A stretch of 34,121 nucleotides of DNA from a virus. Of this stretch, positions 8,523-16,877 are shown piece after piece. The position numbers and the translations under genes were made by a program. Under the pieces are notes generated by a model. That model saw nothing but the letters and a program-made list of their open reading frames with translations, ran no database searches and was not told the origin of the DNA. The first letter of the stretch is position 1, and the number at the start of each line of letters is the position of its first letter. The stretch is taken from positions 1 through 34,121 of IMG/VR virus record IMGVR_UViG_3300012002_000090. The stretch is one strand, 5' to 3'.

Positions 8523-11500
8523 CAGTGATTTCCTTCCGTCAACAGTTGGTCACGCCCGCCGTCCGGGTCGACTTCGAGGTCTTCCGAGATTTCGTCGACG
8601 TCCGTCCAGTCGTTTGTGTTCGGGCTGATGCCAAATCCCAAAGCCTCCCGGCTGTTCGACCCCTGTACGGTGAGCTTTTTGGTGACAGACCACCAATCCC
8701 CGTCGAAGGGCACAGCTTTGTCGTCGATGTAGTGGTCTGCAACCGGTTTCGGGCCCGAGACGATTCCCGTAAACGGGATGTTGTGGTCGCGGAGGTGTCG
8801 CCCGATCTCTTCGGCAAAGTGCTGTCGCTGTTCAGGACTGCGAGCTTTCGACATCCGGGCAGTGTGAATGAGCACTTCCCATCCCAGGTCGACGAAGGTC
8901 TGCATGGCCAGCGCAGCACCTTTGACCGGGTCTGCGAGCCCAGGCTGACCAGACGCTTCTTCGTTGTCGTCGTCCGGGTCTCCGAGGAGCGTCCCGTCGA
9001 GGTCTACGCACACGACGGGCTTGTTGGCTCGGATTCGTCGACCTTCTTCGTTGGTTATAGTCAGGGAACGCTCTAAATTTCGCGAATAGACGTAGCCACC
9101 GCGGTCTGAGTCATGCACCGGAATCATGCGGTTCTCTTTTGCGTACTCACGGGCTTTTTGCCGGGTCATGCGCTTTTGGTTGACGAGTTCCCCATCCAAG
9201 AACTCCGACACCTCTACCAGTTCCATTCCTCTGTCTTTGGGCTCAGCGGGCCTGGGCCTAACGCTCGGGGCCGGAGGTCCAGGCAGCGGCAAAGGACGAA
9301 CCTGCGCGACCTTCGCAGCCCACAGCCGCCCTCGACGATACTCGTAATACAAGGGACGAGATTCGCCTGGTGACCACACGCCGTATTCTCCGCCTTGGTC
9401 CTCATTGATCAAGATTTCACGGTCAGAAGGCGCTGGACGGTGACTGACGTCAGGCATTTTCCTGAGCTTGTGGTACACGGCCCGCGCAGCGTCGCTGACT
9501 GCGACGTCCGGACGGACCCACAAGTTCTTTGAGCCCGCCCACTTGAGCACTGCGCGGTAGAGACGGGTGCCGATGCCCTGGTTTTGGAAGATGTCTTCGA
9601 CCCGCGCCATCGTCACGCGGGCCAGGCCGTTTTCTTCATCAATGATGCCTTGGATGGTGCCGGCCAGGATGTCTTCGTAGAAGGCGTAGAACGCGAATTC
9701 GTTTTCGTCTTCTTCATACGACAGCGTGATGTCGTTGGGCGAAACTTCGAAGCGCTGCGCCTGGCGGTCAGAGCCCCGGAGGAATTTCGCGAACCGGTCA
9801 GCTTTCAGCGCGTTCTCGTACATCACTCGAACGTCGCTATCTTCGGGCCACGCAGCGATATTGTCGGCGCGGTACTCTTCGTCATCACTTGTAGCGGCAG
9901 TATTCACTGCGTCTTCGAGCCACTCATCTCGCAGGTCTTGGAGCCACTGGACAGTGTGTTCAAGGATTTCCGGATGGTCGAAGAACATCCCCAAAACGCG
10001 GTTTGACGGGTGACTGTTGTTTTCTAGAATGTTGTCCAACGCGATGCCGAATCCTTCTTCGTCACCTTCCAAAAAACTCGCAATCGCGTGTACTTGGTCT
10101 CCTGAACGGGGTAGAGTCCCTCTTTGCAGCAAGTCGTCCCGAAGCTCGAACACCGACTTCGACCCCAGCTTCAGGTTCGGGTCCTCGTACTGATTCTCTG
10201 AATGATAAGAGTCAGACCACCGCGTTGCGTCGTCGAGTTCGTGCGGCGGATGCTTATCATTGATAGTCAAGTCGCCCAGTTCAAAGCCTGAAGGAGTAGC
10301 GCGTCGGTTGCGCAAGTACAACACGCGCTCGTAGGCGTCGCGGGCGGCCTCTGCGAGCTGCTCGTCAGGGATGTCGTCCCGGTTGAACTGGTCGTGCGCG
10401 ATGCCTTGCAGGTGCTCGAAGTACTCTTGCTCAGTGAGATGCCTGCGTCCGTTGTACAGCGCGCCGGTCAGGTAAGCGTGGTGTAGCGCCGCCATTTCAT
10501 TGAGTGCGGTCTGAACTGGGTCCAGGTCGTAGTGCGTGGAGTCTTCGTCGTCGGCGTTATCAAGCCGCTCGGCGAGTTCAGCATGCTCAGCGTCAAGGTC
10601 TTCAGCCAGTTCAAAGTCGCCCCGCTCGTAGGCGGCAAGCGCGGCCTCTTCAAGTTCCTGTAGGCGGTCTGCCTTCTTCCAGAGCTCGACGTGGGCGCGG
10701 CGCAGCGTCAACGGGTCCACCTGGACCGCGTTGATTTCTAGGCCAGTCAGGCGCTCGTCCACTGCAAGTTCTTTGATGGCTTCGCGCTGCGCGCTTGTGA
10801 GAGGTGTCTCGGCGTCGACCGCGGCGTATCGAATTTGCGGATTGCGCACGTAAACCAGGCGCACCAAGCCAGTGGCCCGCATGACCAAGTCCATGCGGTC
10901 TGTGGGAGATAGGTCCGCGTCGGAAAAGCGAGGCGGGAGGTACGCGCCGATTGCGCGGTGGTCTTCGCCTCGGACCTGTCCGTCGTGCTCCATCATGACC
11001 TTTGAGCCGTCCGGCGCCAGGAAACCTACGGCGGGCCAAGGCCCGTCACCTCCGCGCTCTTCAAGGATGCGCCGCAGCATCGCGTCGCCCTCTCGCTTGC
11101 TGAGCGCGCGGGGCTTCTTCGGAGGTGCCGGACGTGCGGACGGTGCCGGAGGTGCGTCTGGCACACCATAGCGCTGCCGCGCGTACGCCAAGCCCTCGTC
11201 GAAGTCGACAACCTCGTAGACTTCGGGTTCGGTCCTGACCGCTACGCCCTCGTCCCAAACAGTGTGCGTCACGGTTAGCGGCGTGACGCTGACCGCTTCA
11301 AAGTCACCGTTGGGCGCATCGCGGGTGTACTCGACGCGGTTCGGGTCTGGGCGGCGGGCACGCCAGGCCGAGGCGCCTTGGCGCGTCCCGAACGCCGTCG
11401 GGGCCACCGACAGCTGGTCAGCAATCACGCTCTTCACTTCGTCGAGCGTTTCACGCAGGCCCGTGGTCTTGAATGCGCCCTCGTAAATGGGAGTGAACCA

Positions 11501-11773
11501 AACGCCGTCTTCCGTGACAAAAAACTCTGCTACCGGATTGTTGTCGAGGGTCAGCAGCTGTTTCAACCGCTGGGCGCCTTCGCGTCGGCGGTACGGCGCC
11601 CAAGAATCAGCGCCATGAGGGTCGTCGTTGTCAGTGACCGCCGGGAACGCGGTGTCCTGCGTGTCCAATCGGCCCGGCTCCTCAGTGTCCCAAAACGGGT
11701 TCGAATGAGAGTCCGGACTTTCATCCGTCGGATTGACGGCGCCACGCACCGGTGTAAGCTTAGGTGTCACCAT
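8522..11773 (-). CDS. Large multi-domain protein with GNAT and HAD domains (1083 aa)
   Basis: The start chosen is ATG 11773, overlapping the terminase TGA and with AGGA 5 nt upstream. The frame continues upstream only as a shadow of the terminase. Residues 1-680 hold no family I recognise, with a Pro/Ala linker near 220 and a Glu/Ala-rich helical stretch. Around residues 680-785 is an acetyltransferase-like (GNAT) domain: ARVTMARVEDIFQNQGIGTR carries the Q-x-x-G-x-G acetyl-CoA loop, then SDAARAVYHKL. After a Pro-rich linker, residues 918-1040 form a HAD phosphatase domain: VDLDGTLLGD (D924, D926), HTARMS, SGPKPVADHYIDDKA. The HAD part resembles polynucleotide kinase 3'-phosphatase or nucleotidase-like phage domains. 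The place between terminase and portal suggests a virion or packaging link. The substrate is unknown. Confidence 0.8.
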   Translation of the reverse strand: MVTPKLTPVRGAVNPTDESPDSHSNPFWDTEEPGRLDTQDTAFPAVTDNDDPHGADSWAPYRRREGAQRLKQLLTLDNNPVAEFFVTEDGVWFTPIYEGAFKTTGLRETLDEVKSVIADQLSVAPTAFGTRQGASAWRARRPDPNRVEYTRDAPNGDFEAVSVTPLTVTHTVWDEGVAVRTEPEVYEVVDFDEGLAYARQRYGVPDAPPAPSARPAPPKKPRALSKREGDAMLRRILEERGGDGPWPAVGFLAPDGSKVMMEHDGQVRGEDHRAIGAYLPPRFSDADLSPTDRMDLVMRATGLVRLVYVRNPQIRYAAVDAETPLTSAQREAIKELAVDERLTGLEINAVQVDPLTLRRAHVELWKKADRLQELEEAALAAYERGDFELAEDLDAEHAELAERLDNADDEDSTHYDLDPVQTALNEMAALHHAYLTGALYNGRRHLTEQEYFEHLQGIAHDQFNRDDIPDEQLAEAARDAYERVLYLRNRRATPSGFELGDLTINDKHPPHELDDATRWSDSYHSENQYEDPNLKLGSKSVFELRDDLLQRGTLPRSGDQVHAIASFLEGDEEGFGIALDNILENNSHPSNRVLGMFFDHPEILEHTVQWLQDLRDEWLEDAVNTAATSDDEEYRADNIAAWPEDSDVRVMYENALKADRFAKFLRGSDRQAQRFEVSPNDITLSYEEDENEFAFYAFYEDILAGTIQGIIDEENGLARVTMARVEDIFQNQGIGTRLYRAVLKWAGSKNLWVRPDVAVSDAARAVYHKLRKMPDVSHRPAPSDREILINEDQGGEYGVWSPGESRPLYYEYRRGRLWAAKVAQVRPLPLPGPPAPSVRPRPAEPKDRGMELVEVSEFLDGELVNQKRMTRQKAREYAKENRMIPVHDSDRGGYVYSRNLERSLTITNEEGRRIRANKPVVCVDLDGTLLGDPDDDNEEASGQPGLADPVKGAALAMQTFVDLGWEVLIHTARMSKARSPEQRQHFAEEIGRHLRDHNIPFTGIVSGPKPVADHYIDDKAVPFDGDWWSVTKKLTVQGSNSREALGFGISPNTNDWTDVDEISEDLEVDPDGGRDQLLTEGNH

Positions 11774-13827
11774 CCTCTTCCTGACCTCCAATTCCGAGGA
11801 CCGCCTCCGCGACCGCCCGGGTTGTAAACGCCGCCCTGCCGTGCATACAAAAATCGCGCCGAGTCCGCCTCCGACCGACGACGTGCAGCTTCCCGAGAAC
11901 GGTCGTCGTGCTTCTGCGAATATCCTTGCTCTTGCACCATCTTGTGTACATGCACAACGACTTGCGCCACGTCGTTCGATTCGTAGCCGCGCTGTTCGCC
12001 CTTTTTGCTGTTCCAGACCTTGCCCGTCTCTGGGTCTCGTTCGAGCGCTTCCAGTTCGTAGAGCGCGCAGCACTGCGGACTCATCAGTGGTGGGTCGACG
12101 ATGAACTCACCCGTTTTTTCGCTGACTTCACCGGGCTCAGGAGGCAGCATCCGCACCAGCCCTGAGTAGGCGTCCGTCCGAAACCGCGTCCAGTCGTCGT
12201 TTCGTAGTGACTTGGTCTCGGCTCGGATCCCAGACCGCCGGATTTGCTGAATCAGTTGCGTGCTGTTCCAGCGGTCGAACTCTACCGTGGCAAGGTGCAT
12301 CATGCGCTGGAGCTTCACCAAGACCGCGTGCACGTTATCGTAGTAGACCTCGCAGCCGACTGGCGGCAGGATCCTCGCCACCCAGTCAATTACTGTGACC
12401 ATCCGCTCCGTGCCCTGGTCGTCGACCACCGTTTCTCCGTGCCCGCACGCTCCGGCAAAAGCGTCGAAATTCTTACCCGCGTCAAACGCCACGAAGTGGT
12501 TTCCCTCCGAAACCAGGCTTGCATGAAAGACCTGGACTCCGATGTATTCGTGGCCCTCTTCCGTGAACTGGGGATAACGGAACTCCGCCTTCGGTTCGTG
12601 GTTGCCCACCACCAGGTCGCGAAAGCGCTCTCGGTCGTGAATCAGAGGACTGGCGGCCATCGGCGGATTGGCGCCGAAGTCACGCTCCGCACCTATCGGG
12701 TCTTTGGCGTACATCTGCGCGAAGTTTTCTCGGGGCTCGTACGGATTGAACTCCCACGTCGCGTATTTGTAAGCAAGCATCCCCGGTACCTTGCCGCCCT
12801 CGGCTTCTCGCCAGAGCCGCATGGACTTGTCGTTTTTGTGTCGGGGTGAGCTGACCGAACACATCAAACCAAGCCAGCGCTGTCGGTCGTGGTCTTTTGC
12901 GCGGGACCGGACCGTCTGCAGCGAGTTGTCGGTCGCGCGGTAGATCTCGTCCGCTGACATGGCAGAGTCGCCACCTTGCATGTACGCAATCTCGTCGACA
13001 CCGTTGAATAGTCGGGTTCGGCCTCGCAGACCGCTGGAGTTCGAGTTCAAAGAGTTGATGATCAGCGCCCCGAGGTCTGGATGCTCGTTCTTGATGACCT
13101 TGTCGGTTTCGCTGTACTCCCATCGCTCCATGCCCGGCGGGGTGGACTGGTGCTTTTCTTCGTCTTTGACCCAAGACGTGTAGCGCTTGAACCAAGGAGC
13201 GTCTGCGCGGAAAGCGCGGTACTTGGCCCAAATAGTGTCCTTGCCCTGCACTTCATTCGAAGCCAAGAACGTCATTTCCCATGGGTCTTTGATGACCAGT
13301 CCAAGGTAGGCGTGCAGCCCGCCCGGATGCGAGTGCGCGATGGTCAAGATGCGGTGTTCGACGTAGGTGCCGATGAGCGCCGCCGTGACGCTCTTTCCGG
13401 ACCGCTGTCCGCATACCAGGTGCAGCGCATTGACCTTTTCGAGAAGCCCGTCTTCTTCGAGTTCGCGTCGCGATGAGCTGCAGCGCGGACACACGTCGTC
13501 GTTCTTTTCTTCGGACCATTCGAGCAAGATCTCACGTCGAAGCTCGTCCGGTGTACGTACCATCGAGTCGACGGGTCCGGTGTTGCACACCGGACACCGA
13601 AGCTGGAACACGTCACGGATGATTTGATAGCTGCGCTTGTAGTTGAACAAGCTTGGACTGTCTGCGTAGGACGGGTTCACGATCCACTGGACTGCGTTAG
13701 GCGCAGGCTTGCAGAGCGCACGGCGCTCGTCATCCCGCGGGTCTGGTCCCGCGGGGCGCCCTTCGCACGCAGCCTTCAAGTCTGCGAAGAGGTCAGCCTG
13801 GAAGGTGGTCGTAGTGGACAGGTGCAC
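11767..13827 (-). CDS. terL: Terminase large subunit
   Basis: ATPase-nuclease motor that cuts and packages phage DNA into the prohead. The ATPase has a Walker A G140-QRSGKS146, and a Walker B-like LFNGVDEIA around 273-281 with the catalytic Glu. The nuclease shows an acidic strand HFVAFDAG (D449) and a later YYDN (D497), as in RNase H-like terminase nucleases. Before Walker A sits a four-Cys zinc-ribbon-like unit (C78-x2-C81, C113-x2-C116), which is uncommon. The C-terminus is Gly/Arg-rich. GTG 13827 overlaps the upstream gene by 35 nt with no good ribosome site, so the start is only fairly sure. The stop overlaps the next ATG. It is 686 residues, within the family range. Confidence 0.88.
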   Translation of the reverse strand: MHLSTTTTFQADLFADLKAACEGRPAGPDPRDDERRALCKPAPNAVQWIVNPSYADSPSLFNYKRSYQIIRDVFQLRCPVCNTGPVDSMVRTPDELRREILLEWSEEKNDDVCPRCSSSRRELEEDGLLEKVNALHLVCGQRSGKSVTAALIGTYVEHRILTIAHSHPGGLHAYLGLVIKDPWEMTFLASNEVQGKDTIWAKYRAFRADAPWFKRYTSWVKDEEKHQSTPPGMERWEYSETDKVIKNEHPDLGALIINSLNSNSSGLRGRTRLFNGVDEIAYMQGGDSAMSADEIYRATDNSLQTVRSRAKDHDRQRWLGLMCSVSSPRHKNDKSMRLWREAEGGKVPGMLAYKYATWEFNPYEPRENFAQMYAKDPIGAERDFGANPPMAASPLIHDRERFRDLVVGNHEPKAEFRYPQFTEEGHEYIGVQVFHASLVSEGNHFVAFDAGKNFDAFAGACGHGETVVDDQGTERMVTVIDWVARILPPVGCEVYYDNVHAVLVKLQRMMHLATVEFDRWNSTQLIQQIRRSGIRAETKSLRNDDWTRFRTDAYSGLVRMLPPEPGEVSEKTGEFIVDPPLMSPQCCALYELEALERDPETGKVWNSKKGEQRGYESNDVAQVVVHVHKMVQEQGYSQKHDDRSREAARRRSEADSARFLYARQGGVYNPGGRGGGPRNWRSGRGW

Positions 13828-14707
13828 GGCGTCCGTCTGGGAACTCGCAGTAGTAGATTAGGCCTTCGTCGGACATGTCTCGCACAATCATGACCTCGGT
13901 CCCAGACGGGTACACGACGTGCGAACCTCCACGAAGTCGAACTTCTACGTCGCTTTGAAGCTTGACCATCTGGCTAGGGTGAAGACGGTCCGACCGGTCT
14001 CGTTCTGCGGGGTCGAGTCCGTGCGGCGTGTGCGTTGCTTGCTTATTCATGGCCATCTCCTTCAGTTGAGGCATCGCCGCCAACAGTGCCTCTGCGTCAG
14101 GCAACTGGATGTTGCCTGACCGGACTTTCTGCACCAGCGCTCCCAGCGTGTTGAGCACAGCGGGCGCCGCTTGAATCGCAGTCAACACCGCTTGCGGATT
14201 CTGCATCACCCACCGAGCTGCGGCAGGCAGCGCAGACGACGCAACCACGCCGAACATGCCCGGCTGAACTTTCGGCTCGCTCAGGTCAACAGGGAACACG
14301 TGTGGCGAGTACATGTTCAATCGGTCCTGCATTTTCTGCTTCACGTTCGCCTGCATCAGCATCTCGTCAAACGCCGACTGCGCTAACACCTCGATGCGAC
14401 CTTGGTCCTGAAAGACTTCCGGGTAGACCATGTAGCCCTGGTGGACGATCACTGGGATGTCGATTTCATGCTTTCTGCCGATGAGCGACCGAAAGGTAGC
14501 GCGGCAAGTCAAAACGCCGTCAGTCAGGTGGTGTGCACCTGACCCACTGAGGCGCTTCATCCCTTTGTACGTGACGTCGACATGCGACGGGATGTTGTAT
14601 TCGCTGAGTGCTTCGCGCACCAGCATCACAGCCGATAAGCCCGGATGAATGTCGTCAGGGAGAGGACGCGTCTCCAACGCGTCGTGGTTCAGGGTCCATC
14701 TCGCCAT
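13793..14707 (-). CDS. Hypothetical protein upstream of terminase (304 aa)
   Basis: Not recognised. The first 140 residues are mixed alpha/beta (KHEIDIPVIVHQGYMVYPEV, then VLAQSAFDEMLMQ). A middle Ala-rich helical part follows (AAARWVMQNPQAVLTAIQAA), then a Pro-poor charged linker. A C-terminal 50-residue beta domain (VEVRLRGGSHVVYPSGTEVM ... GLIYYCEFPDGRRAPVHYDHL) looks like a small SH3-like or KOW-like fold, which is an inference. AAGG lies 10 nt before ATG 14707. It overlaps both neighbours, so it belongs to the same transcript as terminase. Confidence 0.65.
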   Translation of the reverse strand: MARWTLNHDALETRPLPDDIHPGLSAVMLVREALSEYNIPSHVDVTYKGMKRLSGSGAHHLTDGVLTCRATFRSLIGRKHEIDIPVIVHQGYMVYPEVFQDQGRIEVLAQSAFDEMLMQANVKQKMQDRLNMYSPHVFPVDLSEPKVQPGMFGVVASSALPAAARWVMQNPQAVLTAIQAAPAVLNTLGALVQKVRSGNIQLPDAEALLAAMPQLKEMAMNKQATHTPHGLDPAERDRSDRLHPSQMVKLQSDVEVRLRGGSHVVYPSGTEVMIVRDMSDEGLIYYCEFPDGRRAPVHYDHLPG

Positions 14708-15789
14708 AGCACCAACACCTTTCCGCCTTCAGGATGGTCCGCCAAGTTTGCAATTTGGGCTGCGCCACCAAGTACCAGCCCATCGCCGAGGATCTGCATC
14801 CCCTCTTCGGACTGCGCCACGTCGTACACGTCCGTAGCGGGGCCTCCGTCGAGACCGAGCTGCGCGATGATTTCCGCCAGGTCTCGGTCACGCACGGTAG
14901 CGTAACTGAGGTTCGGATTCAGCGCGTCCTGCGTGAACTGAAGGTGGTTCGCGCGCTTCATACCTTCGATCAGCGCAATGATGAACTCGGCTGGGTCGGT
15001 CAGCGTCTGAGCTTTTTTCGACGCGCTCGGGCGGACCGCGTATTCGACAGGGTCGTCATGGTAGAGTACCACGTCGTAGCCGTAAGTCTGCTGGTAGCGG
15101 CTGGGCGTCATCTGGTCAGAGTTCGGGTTGCCGCCGTCAGGAGGCAACCCCCGGTCCTTCCAGCGCTCGCTCGCAGGGCCTGCATACTCGTCAGTCACTT
15201 CCTCGGGGAATCGAATCTCGTAGCGCTCCGGGCCGATGATGGCCGGCGCGCCCTGCTTGATGCCGGAGCCTGCCGCCACTTCGACCACGGCATCCACGCG
15301 ACGTACAGCCCACTTACGGGTTGACCCTGGCTCACCGCGGGCCACCGAGACCACCTTACCGTCTGACACGAACACGATGTCGATCGGGAATGCGACCTTG
15401 CCCATATGCATGACTGCGTCGCGTCGAGGCTCGAACGGAAAAACCATGCCCTCGGTCGGAGCGAGGCCGTCCCAGCCTTGGAGCCCCTGCCGCTGCTCTG
15501 CGGGGGTCCGGGCTGCGACACAGTCGAACCGCCGCCCGCCCAGCACCGCCGTCCGTCGCCAGACGACCGGACCGCTCCCGACCCGCCGGGCGGCTTGTTT
15601 GCGGAGTGCAGGCGCCGTCGCGGTGACTGTGGTGCCCTCACGGGGACCCTCTGTGACTTCTACAACCAAAGACCTAAAGCCCGTGGGAGACGTCACATTG
15701 CGTCGAACCACGCCTTTTTCACCTGACCCGAGAACCACTCGGTCCCCAGACTTGAAGTCGTCCGCTTTGTGTTCGACGTGGTAACCCAC
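14689..15789 (-). CDS. DUF192-domain protein with C-terminal unknown region
   Basis: The middle of the protein is a clear DUF192 domain: FDCVAARTPAEQRQGLQGWD, then TEGMVFPFEPRRDAVMHMGK, FPIDIVFVSDGKVV, and AVVEVAAGSGIKQG. DUF192 proteins are small beta-rich proteins of unclear role in bacteria and archaea, often exported; here there is no signal peptide. The first 50 residues (DFKSGDRVVLGSGEKGVV) look like a small beta-barrel. The C-terminal 170 residues are unrecognised. GTG 15789 is chosen because the longer start, TTG 15813, falls in the loop of a hairpin. Neither has a clear ribosome site. The last 19 nt overlap the next gene. Confidence 0.72.
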   Translation of the reverse strand: MGYHVEHKADDFKSGDRVVLGSGEKGVVRRNVTSPTGFRSLVVEVTEGPREGTTVTATAPALRKQAARRVGSGPVVWRRTAVLGGRRFDCVAARTPAEQRQGLQGWDGLAPTEGMVFPFEPRRDAVMHMGKVAFPIDIVFVSDGKVVSVARGEPGSTRKWAVRRVDAVVEVAAGSGIKQGAPAIIGPERYEIRFPEEVTDEYAGPASERWKDRGLPPDGGNPNSDQMTPSRYQQTYGYDVVLYHDDPVEYAVRPSASKKAQTLTDPAEFIIALIEGMKRANHLQFTQDALNPNLSYATVRDRDLAEIIAQLGLDGGPATDVYDVAQSEEGMQILGDGLVLGGAAQIANLADHPEGGKVLVLWRDGP

Positions 15790-15803
15790 GAAGCATAGTA
15801 CAG

Positions 15804-15825
15804 GCAGGCCCAAAGTCGGGCCTGC
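15804..15825 (-). terminator. Hairpin in the gap before the DUF192 gene
   Basis: An 8-bp perfect stem (arm GCAGGCCC) with a 6-nt loop lies 22 nt beyond the stop of the upstream gene. No T tract follows on the minus strand, so it may be a weak or factor-dependent terminator, or a structure covering the start of the DUF192 gene. Confidence 0.45.
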
Positions 15826-15846
15826 AGCCGCTCCCCATGCGCCGGG

Positions 15847-16611
15847 CTAATTCAGTAGCTTGTATTGTTCTTTGCTTTCGCGCATCGCTTGTGCGGCAGC
15901 TTCTGTCATGATTTGAGGCATCCGCTCACTGAGCAGCTCCTCGATTCGCTTTACAGCGTAATCCGCCTTCTCGTCAGGCACCGTTGTCAAGTCTTCGCGA
16001 ATCTCTCGCAAGACTTGGGCCATCGGCGCGCTCAGGGTCAACGCAAACTTTCGGGTGTGCTGCTCCAGGATGCTCACGGTCATTCGGTCGGAGTTCCGCA
16101 TTTTGTTGAGCGACTCTAAGATCTGGCGGGCGTTGTTGATCATGCCCGACCAGATGCCGAGCTTTTGGAAAGCGTGCTTGTTCGTGCCTTCGATCAAAAA
16201 AGCTGTCGGGTCCGCGTCGAGGGACGCGATGCGGCGCACAACCCGCTTGAACAGGTCCGCCATATGGTGGTAGTCACTGTCGTTTTCGCCCGTGGCCAGG
16301 TCTTCGAACGCACCCAGTTCCATGTCTGGGATGTCGAACTTGGGCGCGACAACCGGCTGCGCCTCGACCAGAAGAGACATGTCGACGTGCTTGTCGAAGT
16401 GCCTCCCGATAGCACGCTCGGAGGGTAGTTCTACGCCGTGACGCTCGAACAGGTGTTGGAGTCGCCGGTGCAGAGCTTTTGCACCGTGGCCTTCCTTCAG
16501 GCGCATGCGATGAACAATGCGCAAAAGACCGGGCTTGGTCTCCGCAAGCTGACAGAGCTTGCACCGGTAGTCGTGCATCAGTTCCGGGAAGTTGTGAAAC
16601 TGACCTTTCAT
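15847..16611 (-). CDS. Helical protein, possible terminase small subunit (254 aa)
   Basis: An almost wholly helical 254-residue protein. The N-terminal 85 residues are basic with a C17-x2-C20 pair and several His (RCKLCQLAETKP, then KALHRRLQHLFERHGVELPS, AIGRHFDKHV). This is compatible with a small DNA-binding helix-turn-helix head. The rest is long charged helices (ESLNKMRNSDRMTVSILEQH, RIEELLSERMPQIMTEAAA) suitable for oligomer formation. DNA-binding head, oligomer stalk and closeness to the terminase are the basis for suggesting a small terminase subunit; no family was recognised directly. ATG 16611 overlaps the upstream TGA (ATGA). Confidence 0.55.
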   Translation of the reverse strand: MKGQFHNFPELMHDYRCKLCQLAETKPGLLRIVHRMRLKEGHGAKALHRRLQHLFERHGVELPSERAIGRHFDKHVDMSLLVEAQPVVAPKFDIPDMELGAFEDLATGENDSDYHHMADLFKRVVRRIASLDADPTAFLIEGTNKHAFQKLGIWSGMINNARQILESLNKMRNSDRMTVSILEQHTRKFALTLSAPMAQVLREIREDLTTVPDEKADYAVKRIEELLSERMPQIMTEAAAQAMRESKEQYKLLN

Positions 16612-16877
16612 ACGACCTTCAGAATGCCCTTTTTCACGAACTTTTGCACGTCGGGACTGCCTTCGATGACCCGGAGCGCTTCTTCGCGGGTGCAGTCCAG
16701 CAGGTCAGGTACCGATACCTTGCCGCGGATCGGAACGGTCACCGACACCGGCGCTCCGAGCTGACCTCGCTTCAGTCGCGGCTGTGCGTAAGGCACGCAC
16801 GCGATGAGGTTCATGTTCAGCTGCGCGGGGGCCAGGTTGACCAGCAGACCTTCAAGCACGCGTGGTGTTGTGGACAC
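16608..16877 (-). CDS. Hypothetical protein (89 aa)
   Basis: Start GTG 16877 is chosen because GAGG lies 6 nt upstream. The frame extends further only as a shadow of the preceding gene. The first half has VNLAPAQLNMNLIACVPYAQ and VSVTVPIRGKVSV, beta-rich. The second half is a short helical tail (LDCTREEALRVIEGSPDVQ). It overlaps the upstream gene by 26 nt and is coupled to the next by ATGA. No family is recognised. Confidence 0.55.
   Translation of the reverse strand: MSTTPRVLEGLLVNLAPAQLNMNLIACVPYAQPRLKRGQLGAPVSVTVPIRGKVSVPDLLDCTREEALRVIEGSPDVQKFVKKGILKVV

Noticed and set aside
11774-12073. N-terminal 100-codon extension of the GNAT/HAD protein
   Set aside because: It lies wholly inside the terminase gene in another frame, is Arg/Ser-rich, and a coupled ATG with a ribosome site exists at 11773.
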